In this document: one piece after another, positions 34,501 to 42,732 of the stretch
How the letters are laid out: each line of letters begins with the position of its first letter
How positions within the stretch are numbered: the stretch's first letter is position 1
NCBI GenBank assembly: GCA_020633205.1
Contig: JACKEB010000019.1
Location: 1 to 64,000, forward strand
DNA length: 64,000 nt
Origin: Polyangiaceae bacterium
Lineage (GTDB): Bacteria; Myxococcota_A; Polyangia; Polyangiales; Polyangiaceae
Direction of reading: 5' to 3'
Notes under the pieces: model-generated
Databases searched by the model: none
Told to the model about the DNA's origin: nothing
Seen by the model: only the letters and a program-made list of their open reading frames with translations
Made by a program: the position numbers and the translations under genes

Positions 34501-35365
34501 GCTTCTGTGCGTGCTCGAACGCGGCGACGGCTTGCTCTGCCTCCCGCAAGCGGAGCAACACCTGGCCGTGCTCCACCGCGAGATCTGGATCCTTAGGGCT
34601 CAACGCACGAGCGCGTTCGTAGGCGCTCTTGGCTTGATCGTCCCGCCCCAGCTCGCGACATATCCGCGCGGCTTCGTTCGCTGCCTCGACGTGGGAGGCC
34701 TCCAGCCGCAGCACGCGCTCGAAGGCGTCCAGTGCTTCGTCGGACCGATTCAGCGCGCGCAAGCTCCGCCCGCTCTGCTCCCAGACCTCCACGCTGTCGT
34801 GCTTCAAGCCGAGGGCACGCTGCATCAAGGAGTAGAGCTCCTCGTTGCGCTTCAAGGCTGCAAACGAGCGCCCCAGCTCGAGCATCAGCTCGAAGTCAGG
34901 TTGAGCGTTCAGGGCGCCTTCGTAAGCGAGCACTGCGAGGTCGTGCTGTTCAAGCTTGGCGCGCAAGCGTGCCGCGGCGACCAAGAGATCGTTTCTTTGC
35001 GGATTCAGCCGGATGGCCTTGTCATAGGCTTCCACCGCGCGGTCGTTTTCTCCGCGCGCCGACGCCGTCTCCGCGAGCATGACGTAGCCGTCGAAGAAGT
35101 CGGGCTGGTGCTTGGTGCTCTCGCCGAACGCGTTGGCCGCCTCCTCGGTGTTGCCCAGCTCCCGCGCCACCAAACCGAGCTGGTAGTGGGCTTCGGAGTT
35201 GTCCGGCTTGTTTTTGATAGAACGTCGGAACGCGTCAGCCGCCTCCGCGGGGCGACCCATGCGTGCCAGCGTGCGGCCCAAATGGAACCGCTTCCAAGGA
35301 TCGTTCGGATGCAGCAAGAGCTGCGTCTTGAGTCGATCCAGCGTCTCCTCGAGTTGTTCGCTCAT
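31589..35365 (-). CDS. Giant TPR-repeat protein
   Basis: A 1258-residue protein made almost wholly of tetratricopeptide repeats. The 34-residue signature (W/Y-x-x-LG near position 4-8, A at 20 and 27, P at 32) can be followed from about residue 15 to the end, roughly 35 units. Examples are YQLGLVARELGNTEEAANAF and RLGEVFRSLERHREAIRALE. No signal peptide, membrane segment or catalytic domain is visible, so it is a cytosolic or peripheral scaffold. The start ATG 35365 follows GGGGAAG. It is the last of six same-strand genes beginning with the type VI kinase; the 39-base gap after the small lipoprotein gene allows co-transcription. Participation in the secretion system is inference. Confidence 0.9.
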   Translation of the reverse strand: MSEQLEETLDRLKTQLLLHPNDPWKRFHLGRTLARMGRPAEAADAFRRSIKNKPDNSEAHYQLGLVARELGNTEEAANAFGESTKHQPDFFDGYVMLAETASARGENDRAVEAYDKAIRLNPQRNDLLVAAARLRAKLEQHDLAVLAYEGALNAQPDFELMLELGRSFAALKRNEELYSLMQRALGLKHDSVEVWEQSGRSLRALNRSDEALDAFERVLRLEASHVEAANEAARICRELGRDDQAKSAYERARALSPKDPDLAVEHGQVLLRLREAEQAVAAFEHAQKHSETPNGLAHAGLGAAYNSLAKYIEAAAELEQATTIDPRSGYAWANLGVSYSKLNRREEATKALERAIEINPSDPDVLDTFANQQQAEGNLDKALDAYRRSVKVRPENPDALLQMGTILQGFARYAEALEPLQRACELRPELAVAHQRLGEVFRSLERHREAIRALEAAAQLQPTNFDVRVALGLSYQKLGEHPVAVEHFQRALEVKPEDLDVLGYLGTSQRVLGETNQAIDTLKKTASQRPEDVTTIAQLALAQVAIGDTDGAELTLRRGLKVDPNNPDLLLALGQVHASSGRHAEAVECFEKVQWVQPDNAEVARHLGGSLKDLGRTREAIETLSAVLQQHPHEVGIRFDLGKLLRFSGNAADAAQNLAQVVAQRPDDGQAQFEMGSALMTLGRTQEAANHFRQATRLIPDFADAFRQAAACFEQLGDHRSAMQARKQLLGIAPDDVKSRQGLARNYVALDRLNEAISELTLATQAAPEEFALFGELGGLLIRGGRFEEAILPLRTALKGEPESRVLRAQLSSAYERTGRKDEHIEQLEELVRLAPSVAPLRLQLAEARLDAKRTAGAIEAFEGAFGVDPTLPGIPAKIADLLVSEGKHQQAITWLERVAAAEPGNARGHVKLARAYREVSRWDDVGNEARTALNQNPADVEAQELLAEASERTGRLDQAISAYQQLVERSGQDPRLVYALGRCLLKGGRAPEAKIRLDQASKLDGNNALILFDLARAQTALGDPAAALGSVDQACALDPDNADYVRQRAALLSAQGRHSEAIDSFRKAISIDPSLVAARTGLGLALTHLGRDVEATRELEAAVESSPNDGVLRASLAFVYMRVGRLDEALAAYQATLELGLEDPDIYANTSRILLQLGRLDEAVAALRQVALLRPNDLQAQLKLASTLARLGYYTEAVAPYQHALRLSPRNPDVLFELALCFARAGNMAAAQQQQYTLGSIDPGRAAELERALSQPL

Positions 35366-35404
35366 CTTCCCCGGGCAGAGCAGCCTACCCGAGTTGACTA
35401 GGGA

Positions 35405-35692
35405 CTAGTGCTGAAATGGGCAGCGACCATTCGGGCAGTGGTCACGGTCGTGAAACGCGTAGCGCTCGCGTTGTCCACACCCCACGGCTTCGTAGTGTTC
35501 GTTACCCATGTAGGTCACGCGGATCGCCCGCTCGTCGCAGTTGAGATCCGCAGCAGCCTCATCCCTCACGAGCCCGGCGTTTCCCCCTCCACAGCCGAAC
35601 AGCAGCCACGCGGTCAGCGGGACGAACGCCTGACGCAGCGCACCAAGAAGCCAGCGATTGACGCCCGCGGGCCGCGGACGAGGCCCTCTCAC
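35405..35692 (-). CDS. Small lipoprotein-like protein
   Basis: A 95-residue protein starting with GTG 35692, which overlaps the stop of the SH3 protein by four bases. A hydrophobic segment FVPLTAWLLFGCGGG ends in a lipobox-like Cys. The mature part contains LNCDERAIRVTYMGNEHYEA, a pattern I know from small secreted myxobacterial proteins, and later paired Cys (VGCGQRE, HCPNGRCPF). Function unknown. It is coupled to the type VI locus by its overlap. Confidence 0.7.
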   Translation of the reverse strand: MRGPRPRPAGVNRWLLGALRQAFVPLTAWLLFGCGGGNAGLVRDEAAADLNCDERAIRVTYMGNEHYEAVGCGQRERYAFHDRDHCPNGRCPFQH

Positions 35693-36441
35693 CGAAAATC
35701 GCTCCCAAAGGGACGCACGTACTTACCGTACACGAAGCCTTCGGTGCCTTTGAGCTTGCCGTCCAAGACCTGCACGAACTGCCACTTTCCAAAACGATTG
35801 ATCACCTTCAGCTGGGTGCCATCGTCCAGCTTGCCGAGCAAGTTGGCTTCGCGGGCGGGTCGAGAACGCAACGCCAAGTAGGGTTCCTTGTCCGTGGCGG
35901 TTCCGAACACCTCATGCACCATCGCACGAGGACTCTGAAAGAAGCCGGGAGGCAACGTCGGCTTCTTCGCTGCAGAATCATCCGTCGCGACCGCTGCCTC
36001 TTCGGCCTTCGCCTCAGGCTCTGCCTTTTCCTTTTCGGGGGGTGAGGCGCTCTGCTCAGCGGCGGAGCTGACCGGTGCTGCAGCGGGAAGCTCGATCTTC
36101 GGCACTGGATCCTGCGGATCGAGGCTCGACTGGAACTGCGCTGGCGGCAGCCGTGGGGGCTCAGCAGCTGGCGAACGCACACCGAACCAAATCACGGCGA
36201 TCGCGAGGCTGAGAGCACTGCCAACCAACGCCACGATCCCTGCGAGGTGCAGGAAGTCAGCGAGGGGACCGCGATCCGACGCAGTCATCGCCAAAAAGCG
36301 ATTCAAGCGAAGGAAGGCGGGCGAACTGGGATCCGGAGGTACGACCTGAGACGACACAGCGCGTCCAGCCTTAGCCAAGATCCAGCAGTTGGCCCAAAAA
36401 GCGGATCGCGCACTGTCACTCGGCTGCTTGGGGAGACGCAC
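35689..36441 (-). CDS. Membrane protein with C-terminal bacterial SH3 domain
   Basis: A 250-residue protein. The start chosen is GTG 36441 because GGGGGAGG lies 6 bases upstream; an internal ATG at 36288 has no such site. The order is a cytosolic N-terminus of about 60 residues, a membrane helix (LAGIVALVGSALSLAIAVIW), a proline/glutamate/alanine-rich linker, and an SH3b-like domain at about 180-248 (YLALRSRPAREANLLGKLDD, then GKWQFVQV). SH3b domains often bind peptidoglycan, which would fit a periplasmic contact for the secretion complex. It lies 35 bases after tssM and overlaps the small lipoprotein gene. The role in type VI secretion is inference from the operon. Confidence 0.8.
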   Translation of the reverse strand: MRLPKQPSDSARSAFWANCWILAKAGRAVSSQVVPPDPSSPAFLRLNRFLAMTASDRGPLADFLHLAGIVALVGSALSLAIAVIWFGVRSPAAEPPRLPPAQFQSSLDPQDPVPKIELPAAAPVSSAAEQSASPPEKEKAEPEAKAEEAAVATDDSAAKKPTLPPGFFQSPRAMVHEVFGTATDKEPYLALRSRPAREANLLGKLDDGTQLKVINRFGKWQFVQVLDGKLKGTEGFVYGKYVRPFGSDFR

Positions 36442-36476
36442 GTCGCGCCTCCCCCAAATGCAGAACTCTTGAACGA

Positions 36477-39302
36477 CTAGAAGCGCCGCGGGCGTTTGAC
36501 CCCGTCACGCAGGAACGGATTCAACAACAGCGGCTCCAGCATCGGACGAGTGTACGGGTCCTGCTCATCGAGCAACTTGAGCGCGCCTCGCAGCGCGATC
36601 TCGTACTCGGGCGCCATCTCCTTCTTGCGGGCCATCGGAGAGTCCCGCTGATCCGTGAGCTTGCCCTGCAGCGCGGTCATGAAGTTGATGTACTCGGTGA
36701 GCTTCTGTGGGGTGCCGGTACCGTCAGAGTCGCGGGGCGGCGCCCCGAACTCGAGCAACGGCAAGAAAGCACTCTCCATCGGTGACAGCGGCTGTACCTC
36801 TTTCGGTCCCCCCCCGGCGCCAGAGTCCCGTAGCTTGAGCGCCATGCGCAGGCGAGTCGCGTACTGCCTCTTCTTGCGCTCCCACAGCTCCTTGCCAGCT
36901 TTGGAGAGTTCGCTCTCATCCACGTGGATACGGGCATTTTCCGCAAGGGAACGAATGAGCCGAAGGTAAGGCCACTCCGGCTCCGAAAGCGCACCGAACA
37001 GCTTGATCGACTCGTCGTCGTTCGCGGGCTTCTTGACCTCGATGTCCAGGAACAGCTCGCGCCACTGCTTCTCGTAGGTACTGAAGTAGCGATCGCGCAG
37101 CTTTTCCATGGTGTCGGCCGTCTGGGTCTCGCTGTCCTTGACCGTTTCAGCCAGCACCCAGGTCTCCGTCTCGAGCTGCACCTTCTGAGACTTCAGCACC
37201 TTCTTGATCGCGAGGTAGCCTTCCTTGGTGTAGGCACCGCTGATCTGCACGTCCTTCTTGGGTTTCACCCACTTCGCGGACTCGCCGTAGAAGAAGTCCG
37301 TCAGCTTGATTGGCGCGACGTCACGATTCGCGTCTCGCACGAGCATCGTGTAGAGGCGGTCGACCCGCGGAGCCTTCAGCATCGTCTGGCGCGAGTGATC
37401 GATCAGCTGCTTGTCATGATCCCACGGGCGCGCTTCGCCCTTCTTCATCATCTTCAGGTAGAGCTTCGCGTGGGGTAAGAGCAGCTCCGCATCTTCCTGT
37501 GGCTTGGCAGAGCGCAGCGCCTTGGCCCAGTAGCGGGAGACTTCTTTTGCCGCGAAGTCGACCTCTAGCCGCTGCGTGTCACCCATCATCAAGTACAGCT
37601 TGAGCTGATCGTACTGCTTGCTGAAGGTATCGCCCTCTGCGTCGGCGACCTTGAAAGCACGCAGCTGAGCCTCGAGCTCGGGTCGCGTAGGCACCGTGAA
37701 TCCGCGATGCAGCTGCTCGATATAGATTGCTTGCACCGGCTCGAGCAAGCTGCCGCCGGCGTACATGCCCCACCGATATCCAGTGGGCGGTCCGTCGTCG
37801 TCCCAGCTCTTGAGTGTCGCGTATTCCGCGCGGAGCCGATCCAGCTTCGCCAACTTCTCGCTAAGTGGAGACGAGTCGTTCCAGTCGATGCTCGACGCAG
37901 AGCGGCCCACCGCCTCGATGCGGCTAACTAGATCCTGATTGCGCGTGTACGTGATCGCTGAGGGAATCGCGATCGCCAGCGAGACGAAGAGGCAGCTCGC
38001 CGCAAACACGATGCGAGTCAGCGTGCGGCGCCGGCGCTGGCCCTCGGTAGCCGCAGCGACATTCTGATCGGGAAACACGACGCGCTGGAACAGATCGGTG
38101 ACGAAGTAACTCTTCGCCTCGACCTGCGCTACCTGCGCGCCCGGATCCGGCGGCAAGCCGAACGCCTGAGCCATACGCCCGATCATGCGCGACACCGGGT
38201 TCCCCTCCTGGGTGCCACTCGTGAAGTAGAACCCGCGGAAGATGGGCGTGCCCTGGAAGCGGTTCGGCTGGAACAGCTGTGCGACGAGGCTGCTGGTATT
38301 GTCGCGCAGAGCCTGAAATTCCACAGGGAATTCCAAGATCTTCTGTCGTCCCTGGAAGCTACGGTGCGTCTTGATCCGCCGCAGCGCATTGGCATGCAGC
38401 ACGTTGACCACTTGGTCGAACTCTCGCGCGAACTCGCTCGCGGCGTCACGCTCCCCTCCGCGCAACGCGAACGTCGCGCCGAGGATCTGATCGCGCTCGC
38501 TCTTACGCATGTCGCCGAAGGTCTCGACGAAGCCACCGATCAGGTCGGTCTTGGTGAACATCAGGTAGACCGGGACCACCATCTCGAGCCGCGACATCAG
38601 CTCATCGATGCGGGTACGGAGCTGACGCGCCATGTCGGCGATTTGGTCATCGCGGGCGTCGATCAAATCGGTCACGCTGACCGCGACGAGCACGCCATTG
38701 ATCGGCTTTTGGTTGCGGAAACGCTTCAGCAAGCCGAGAAAGGCAAGCCACTCGTCGCGATCGTCGGTCTCCGTGGCATAACGCCCTGCGGTGTCCAGCA
38801 GGATCGCGTCGTTCGTGAACCACCAGTCGCAGTTTCGCGTTCCGCCCACTCCTCGTAGACCACCCTCCTCGGGGTTGAACGCAAAGTTGAGTCCCGACTT
38901 CTTGAGCGCGGTGGTCTTACCGGAGCCCGGCGGTCCGATGATCATGTACCAGGGCAGGGCGTAGAGGGCCTGGCCGCCCTTGCCGCCACCGAGGCGGCTG
39001 CTCTTGAGAGAGCCGATCCCCTGCTCCATCTGTTGGCGTAGCTCGAGGATCTCGGCGCGGCGATCAGGCCGTGCGTACGCAGCTTGTTGCTCGCTCTGCT
39101 TGAGGATCTCCGCCTCGAACGCCCGCGCCGCACGCCGCGCCTTGAGTCGCCGGAGCGCGATCACGCCGCCAACGAACAGGGCCACCAAGAAGCTCGCGAG
39201 GATGCGCCAGCCAACGCCGATGTTGACGTCGAACCAGCTGGCCACCCAGCTCCCGAGCCAGATCACCGCAAGTGCGATTACGCCGAAAAACCATACCCAC
39301 AT
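36477..39302 (-). CDS. tssM: Type VI secretion membrane-complex protein TssM (IcmF)
   Basis: A 941-residue TssM. Two membrane helices occupy residues 1-50 (MWVWFFGVIALAVIWLG and ILASFLVALFVGGVIAL). A cytosolic GTPase-like domain follows, with Walker A GPPGSGKT at 123-130, WWFTNDAILLDTAGRY and VLVAVSVTDL. A third helix lies near 430-450 (VFAASCLFVSLAIAIPSAI), then a periplasmic region. TssM with TssL and TssJ forms the envelope-spanning complex that docks the type VI baseplate. The protein is shorter than typical TssM (about 1100-1200), and I do not see the usual C-terminal domain; it may be a myxobacterial form or a truncation. TssL, TssJ, TssB, TssC and ClpV are not in the window. Four bases separate it from the degenerate ATPase gene. 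Confidence 0.92.
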   Translation of the reverse strand: MWVWFFGVIALAVIWLGSWVASWFDVNIGVGWRILASFLVALFVGGVIALRRLKARRAARAFEAEILKQSEQQAAYARPDRRAEILELRQQMEQGIGSLKSSRLGGGKGGQALYALPWYMIIGPPGSGKTTALKKSGLNFAFNPEEGGLRGVGGTRNCDWWFTNDAILLDTAGRYATETDDRDEWLAFLGLLKRFRNQKPINGVLVAVSVTDLIDARDDQIADMARQLRTRIDELMSRLEMVVPVYLMFTKTDLIGGFVETFGDMRKSERDQILGATFALRGGERDAASEFAREFDQVVNVLHANALRRIKTHRSFQGRQKILEFPVEFQALRDNTSSLVAQLFQPNRFQGTPIFRGFYFTSGTQEGNPVSRMIGRMAQAFGLPPDPGAQVAQVEAKSYFVTDLFQRVVFPDQNVAAATEGQRRRRTLTRIVFAASCLFVSLAIAIPSAITYTRNQDLVSRIEAVGRSASSIDWNDSSPLSEKLAKLDRLRAEYATLKSWDDDGPPTGYRWGMYAGGSLLEPVQAIYIEQLHRGFTVPTRPELEAQLRAFKVADAEGDTFSKQYDQLKLYLMMGDTQRLEVDFAAKEVSRYWAKALRSAKPQEDAELLLPHAKLYLKMMKKGEARPWDHDKQLIDHSRQTMLKAPRVDRLYTMLVRDANRDVAPIKLTDFFYGESAKWVKPKKDVQISGAYTKEGYLAIKKVLKSQKVQLETETWVLAETVKDSETQTADTMEKLRDRYFSTYEKQWRELFLDIEVKKPANDDESIKLFGALSEPEWPYLRLIRSLAENARIHVDESELSKAGKELWERKKRQYATRLRMALKLRDSGAGGGPKEVQPLSPMESAFLPLLEFGAPPRDSDGTGTPQKLTEYINFMTALQGKLTDQRDSPMARKKEMAPEYEIALRGALKLLDEQDPYTRPMLEPLLLNPFLRDGVKRPRRF

Positions 39303-39306
39303 AGCG

Positions 39307-40491
39307 TCAGTCCTGGGTCTCCTTCGCCGCGATTTCCGTGGCGAGCCCCGGGTGAATCCTCAAGGTCGCGGCGTCGCCGTCCTCCACGACGGCACGCACC
39401 CCAAGCCACGGCGCCGCCAGCTCTTCTAGACTGCCATCGCGCGCCAGAGCCTGGAACTCTCGCAGCGCGCCACCGCCCACCACGAGGCGTCGCAGCTCCT
39501 CGCCACGCCGTTTCCCCACGGCATCAACATGGTGTAAGCTCGGCTGCTCTCCACGCGCTGCAGCCGTGCGCAGCGCATTCGCTATGAGGTCGAGAAACTC
39601 CGCTGTGTTGCCCGATGCGAGCTGATCCGCTGCGGCCACCACGCTGGGTTCCAGCGCCACCCGCGACATACGCCGCTTGAAGACCTCGTGGTGAAACTCT
39701 GCGCGACCACTCACGGGCAGCGGCCGGAGTGCAATGCGGGGCTCGCGACTGGTCACGTAGGCGAAGTCCTTCGAATAGTCGAGGCGCCGCGGGTAGCTCA
39801 TGACCACCGGTACCGAGAGGGTCTGCCAGAGCGAGGCCACTCGTGGCAGCAAGCGGTCGGCGCCACCAGCAAGATCGAGTTCGTTCACGTCGTCCACGAT
39901 CAGCACGATCTTGGAACCCGTGCTGAGCACCTTGGTGAGCCCAGTAACGACCTCCGCCCAGTCGGCGAACGACATGCTCGGCTCGGCCTCGATCTGCTCC
40001 AGGAAGGTCGGGCTCTTCATGCGCTGGATCGTCACGAAGAGCGCCTGACCCAATGAATTCACCCAGTCGGAGCGAGTGCGTGGAGCCTGCAGCATGCTGA
40101 GCACCCGCAGCGCCTCGACCAAACGCAGAGCGGCGCGCTCAGCGGAGTTGTCCAGCTGATGGTTGCCGTCGGGCAACGCCCGTAGCAGCCAGAAGGCGGT
40201 GACCATCACCATCGCGGTCGGGCCGATGGCTCGCCCTGGCTCGGCGCGCCCCAGCATGCTGATGCGCACAGGACGCCAACCGCTACCCGAGAGTTCCTCA
40301 CCCAGGCGTGCCAGCTGCGTCGAGAGCCCTGCGCCGCTTGGCGCAGTAACCCAGATCACCCCCCTCTCGCGACCCGCGGAAAGCTCGGTTACAATTTCCT
40401 GAAGGAAACTTTCGTCTCTGGGGACGTACCAACGCTCGCTCGGCACCTCCCAAGCGAGCTTCTGGCGCAATGGCGCGAAGGAATCTGTCAT
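39307..40491 (-). CDS. Type VI-associated ATPase-like protein with broken Walker A
   Basis: A 394-residue protein with the layout of a small AAA/STAND ATPase. Where Walker A should be it has APSGAGLST (50-58): the first Gly is Ala and the Lys position is Leu, so nucleotide binding in the usual way is doubtful. A Walker B-like strand IVLIVDDVNELD follows at 195-206. The remaining part has an LPVSGRAEFHHEVFKR segment and a winged-helix-like C-terminus. It overlaps the kinase stop by four bases and precedes tssM by four bases, so it is tightly bound to the secretion operon. It may be a structural or regulatory relic ATPase. No membrane helices. Confidence 0.8.
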   Translation of the reverse strand: MTDSFAPLRQKLAWEVPSERWYVPRDESFLQEIVTELSAGRERGVIWVTAPSGAGLSTQLARLGEELSGSGWRPVRISMLGRAEPGRAIGPTAMVMVTAFWLLRALPDGNHQLDNSAERAALRLVEALRVLSMLQAPRTRSDWVNSLGQALFVTIQRMKSPTFLEQIEAEPSMSFADWAEVVTGLTKVLSTGSKIVLIVDDVNELDLAGGADRLLPRVASLWQTLSVPVVMSYPRRLDYSKDFAYVTSREPRIALRPLPVSGRAEFHHEVFKRRMSRVALEPSVVAAADQLASGNTAEFLDLIANALRTAAARGEQPSLHHVDAVGKRRGEELRRLVVGGGALREFQALARDGSLEELAAPWLGVRAVVEDGDAATLRIHPGLATEIAAKETQD

Positions 40492-42347
40492 ACCGAAACC
40501 TCCCAGGGCGTCGGCGTGCCACGGCTATTCGCGACCCGCTGGATATGCAGCGCTGGGTTTGCCGATTCGGGCGGCGGTGCGCCGCTGTCCATACTGAGCA
40601 GCCAGGCGATGAGGCCCGCACCGAGCCCAAACACCACCACCAAGATGATGACCACGATCACGATCATCTTCGTGTTCTTCCCCGAGGACGGTGTGTAGAT
40701 GATGGTCGCATCGCGTCGCGCCTCGGGTAACGGTACCCCGAGCTGACTCATGCCGAGAGGATTGGGTTCAGGCCGCTGTGCCGCCGGGGCCACCTTGACG
40801 TCGGCGTTGGTCGCGCCGAGGTTCACTGCGCCGCCGGTCACCATCGCAGGCTGAATCGGACCGCCACCACCGAAGCTGCTGCCGGAATTCAAGGCAGGTG
40901 GTGGCGCCGCGGGAGGTGGTGGCGCGCCGCCGCCTTGAGAGATCCCCATGGATTCCAACATCGCGAATGCTTCCGACGCGTCGGCGACCATCGTGCCATG
41001 GATCTTGCGCTTGTTGCCGCCACCGCCTCCGCCGCCACCACCTGCGAGTTCGGGATTGGTGGCACCAAGGGCGTCTAGGCCAGAACCGGAGACCACCGGT
41101 GGCGGCGCGATGCCTCCAGACACGACAGGCGGAGGCGCGATGTCAGCCATGGGGGGGGGCGCCATCCCGCCAGAGACCACCGCAGGTGGCGCGACACCAC
41201 CGACCATCGCCGGCGCCGCGATCCCCCCGGAAACGACCGGAGGAGGCGCGAGCGCCCCGACGGGAGGCGGAGCCGCTGGTGAGGGCATGGGCATGGGAAC
41301 CGACGCGGGAGCAGCGTCCGACTCCGAGCGCTTGGCGGCGAGGAGCGCGTCGATCTCCGCCCTGGCACGCGCCACCGCGTCATCTGTCAGCACCTGCGTG
41401 CCGTGCAGCGCGCCGCGAGGAGAACCGGACACCATCGGCGGCGGCACCAGGGGGCCACGCGCGCCAGCCGGCGCTGCAACGGCAGGCATCTGCTGGGAGG
41501 CCGAGCGAGCAGCGCGCGCAAGGTCTTGCGCCAGCTCCCCAACGCTCTGGTGGCGCATGCCGGGATCCGGCGCCAATGCGCGCTGAAAGATCTCGTCGAA
41601 TAAAGGTGGGACGACGCCGCCGAGCTCCGCCGCGCGATCGCTCGCCGCGGGCAACGTGTGCATCTCCTCCCAAAGCCGCTGAGGTTCGGGTGTTGGCAAC
41701 TTGAGCGCGAAGAAGATGGGTCGCCCCACCATGGAGTAGAACGCAAGCAAAGCGCTCGAGTAGACGTCCATGGTCGCCATCAGGGGTGAGCCACCGACTT
41801 GCTCTGGCGCCCCCCACCCGTAGGCGCAGGGCCAAGGCGCTGGAGCAGCCATTCGCAGGGAGGCGACCCCGAAGTCCGTGACTCGCACCACGGGGCCCTT
41901 GAGCCCGGTGCCAAAGAACACGTTTTGCGGCTTCAGGTCGCCATGAACCAAGCCCGACGCATGAGCGCGGTCGAGACCGGGGGCGAGGCACCCCATGAAC
42001 TCCGCCATTTCTACGGGGCTCAAGGGTCCCTTCTTCTCGAGATAGCGATCCAGCGACCGAGTGCTCACCGCTGGGAGCAGAGCAAATGGGCCGTTTGGGT
42101 CCATGCCCAGCTCTTGAATAGCCACGAACTCTTGCGCGACTTGCCCCGACTGTCGCGAGGCGCGGTCGAAAGCGGCGGAGGCGTTCGAGTCCTGCATCGC
42201 GGGCGTGGTGAAGAGTTTCAGCATGTAGCTGAGGCCTGATTTCGGGTCTTTGACCCGGTAGACCTCCCCCACATCCCCTCGCCCGATGACGCTCTCAACT
42301 TGAAAGCGACCTCCAACGATCATCCCGGGCGCTAGTCTTTCCCTCAT
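40488..42347 (-). CDS. Type VI-associated Ser/Thr protein kinase (PpkA-like)
   Basis: A 619-residue membrane kinase from ATG 42347 (MRERLAPGMIVGGRF); an in-frame ATG at 42398 has no better support. The kinase domain has the Gly loop IGRGDVGEVY (21-30), the lysine in YMLKLF (K44), the catalytic VHGDLKPQN (D137, with Gly in place of the Arg of HRD), DFG at 158-160, and an APEQ segment. A low-complexity region rich in Pro, Ala and Gly follows (about 270-470). A single membrane helix near the C-terminus (MIVIVVIILVVVFGLGAGLI) leaves a short outer tail. PpkA-type kinases activate type VI secretion through phosphorylation of FHA proteins; no FHA gene is in this window. It is the first gene of the minus-strand operon. 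Confidence 0.88.
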   Translation of the reverse strand: MRERLAPGMIVGGRFQVESVIGRGDVGEVYRVKDPKSGLSYMLKLFTTPAMQDSNASAAFDRASRQSGQVAQEFVAIQELGMDPNGPFALLPAVSTRSLDRYLEKKGPLSPVEMAEFMGCLAPGLDRAHASGLVHGDLKPQNVFFGTGLKGPVVRVTDFGVASLRMAAPAPWPCAYGWGAPEQVGGSPLMATMDVYSSALLAFYSMVGRPIFFALKLPTPEPQRLWEEMHTLPAASDRAAELGGVVPPLFDEIFQRALAPDPGMRHQSVGELAQDLARAARSASQQMPAVAAPAGARGPLVPPPMVSGSPRGALHGTQVLTDDAVARARAEIDALLAAKRSESDAAPASVPMPMPSPAAPPPVGALAPPPVVSGGIAAPAMVGGVAPPAVVSGGMAPPPMADIAPPPVVSGGIAPPPVVSGSGLDALGATNPELAGGGGGGGGGNKRKIHGTMVADASEAFAMLESMGISQGGGAPPPPAAPPPALNSGSSFGGGGPIQPAMVTGGAVNLGATNADVKVAPAAQRPEPNPLGMSQLGVPLPEARRDATIIYTPSSGKNTKMIVIVVIILVVVFGLGAGLIAWLLSMDSGAPPPESANPALHIQRVANSRGTPTPWEVSV

Positions 42348-42732
42348 GCTCCCCGTCTGCTGCACGCCAGTCGGCGGCGAACACCATCTCGCGCCCAATC
42401 CAAGCGCCGGAAGTCCGGTACCTGGGTCCCCAAAAGGGGGCGCCGTTCAAGCTCTCGAGCGACGAACGATGACCCGAGCAAGCTCGGGATTTCAAGCGGC
42501 TCGTGTATCCGTTCCTGGATAGGCACGGGGCCACAACCCCGGTCCCGCGTTCCGAATCGGAGCCTCCCGCGGGAACAGGCTCGGCGCACTATCCACGGGG
42601 GTCGCCGCGTCCCGGCGGATGGCGTGCCAAGATCCGAGCGATGCTCGCACGAATTGCGACGAAAACTTGCAAGGTTGGCGGGCAAATCTGTCGCCCAGGT
42701 CGAGTACGATACCCGCAGTGGAAGAGCGACAC
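42348..42732. other. Divergent control region between kinase and vgrG genes
   Basis: A 385-base region without a supported gene; it should hold the promoters of both the kinase-tssM operon and the vgrG array. The only clear structure is a short palindrome at 42473-42488. I looked for a sigma-54 promoter (GG and GC elements) and found none that fits well. Confidence 0.6.
42473..42488. promoter_or_regulatory. Short palindrome in type VI control region
   Basis: CCCGAGC (42473-42479) and GCTCGGG (42482-42488) are perfect 7-bp inverted arms around AA. It lies about 125 bases upstream of the kinase start and 245 bases upstream of the first vgrG. It could be an operator; it could also be chance in GC-rich DNA. 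Confidence 0.3.

Noticed and set aside
34142..35401. 419-codon plus-strand frame opposite the TPR gene
   Set aside because: The minus-strand frame has clear TPR periodicity; the opposite one has no domain.
42348..42732. Sigma-54 promoter for the type VI genes
   Set aside because: Several TGG and TTGC pieces occur, but none with the correct GG-N10-GC spacing.
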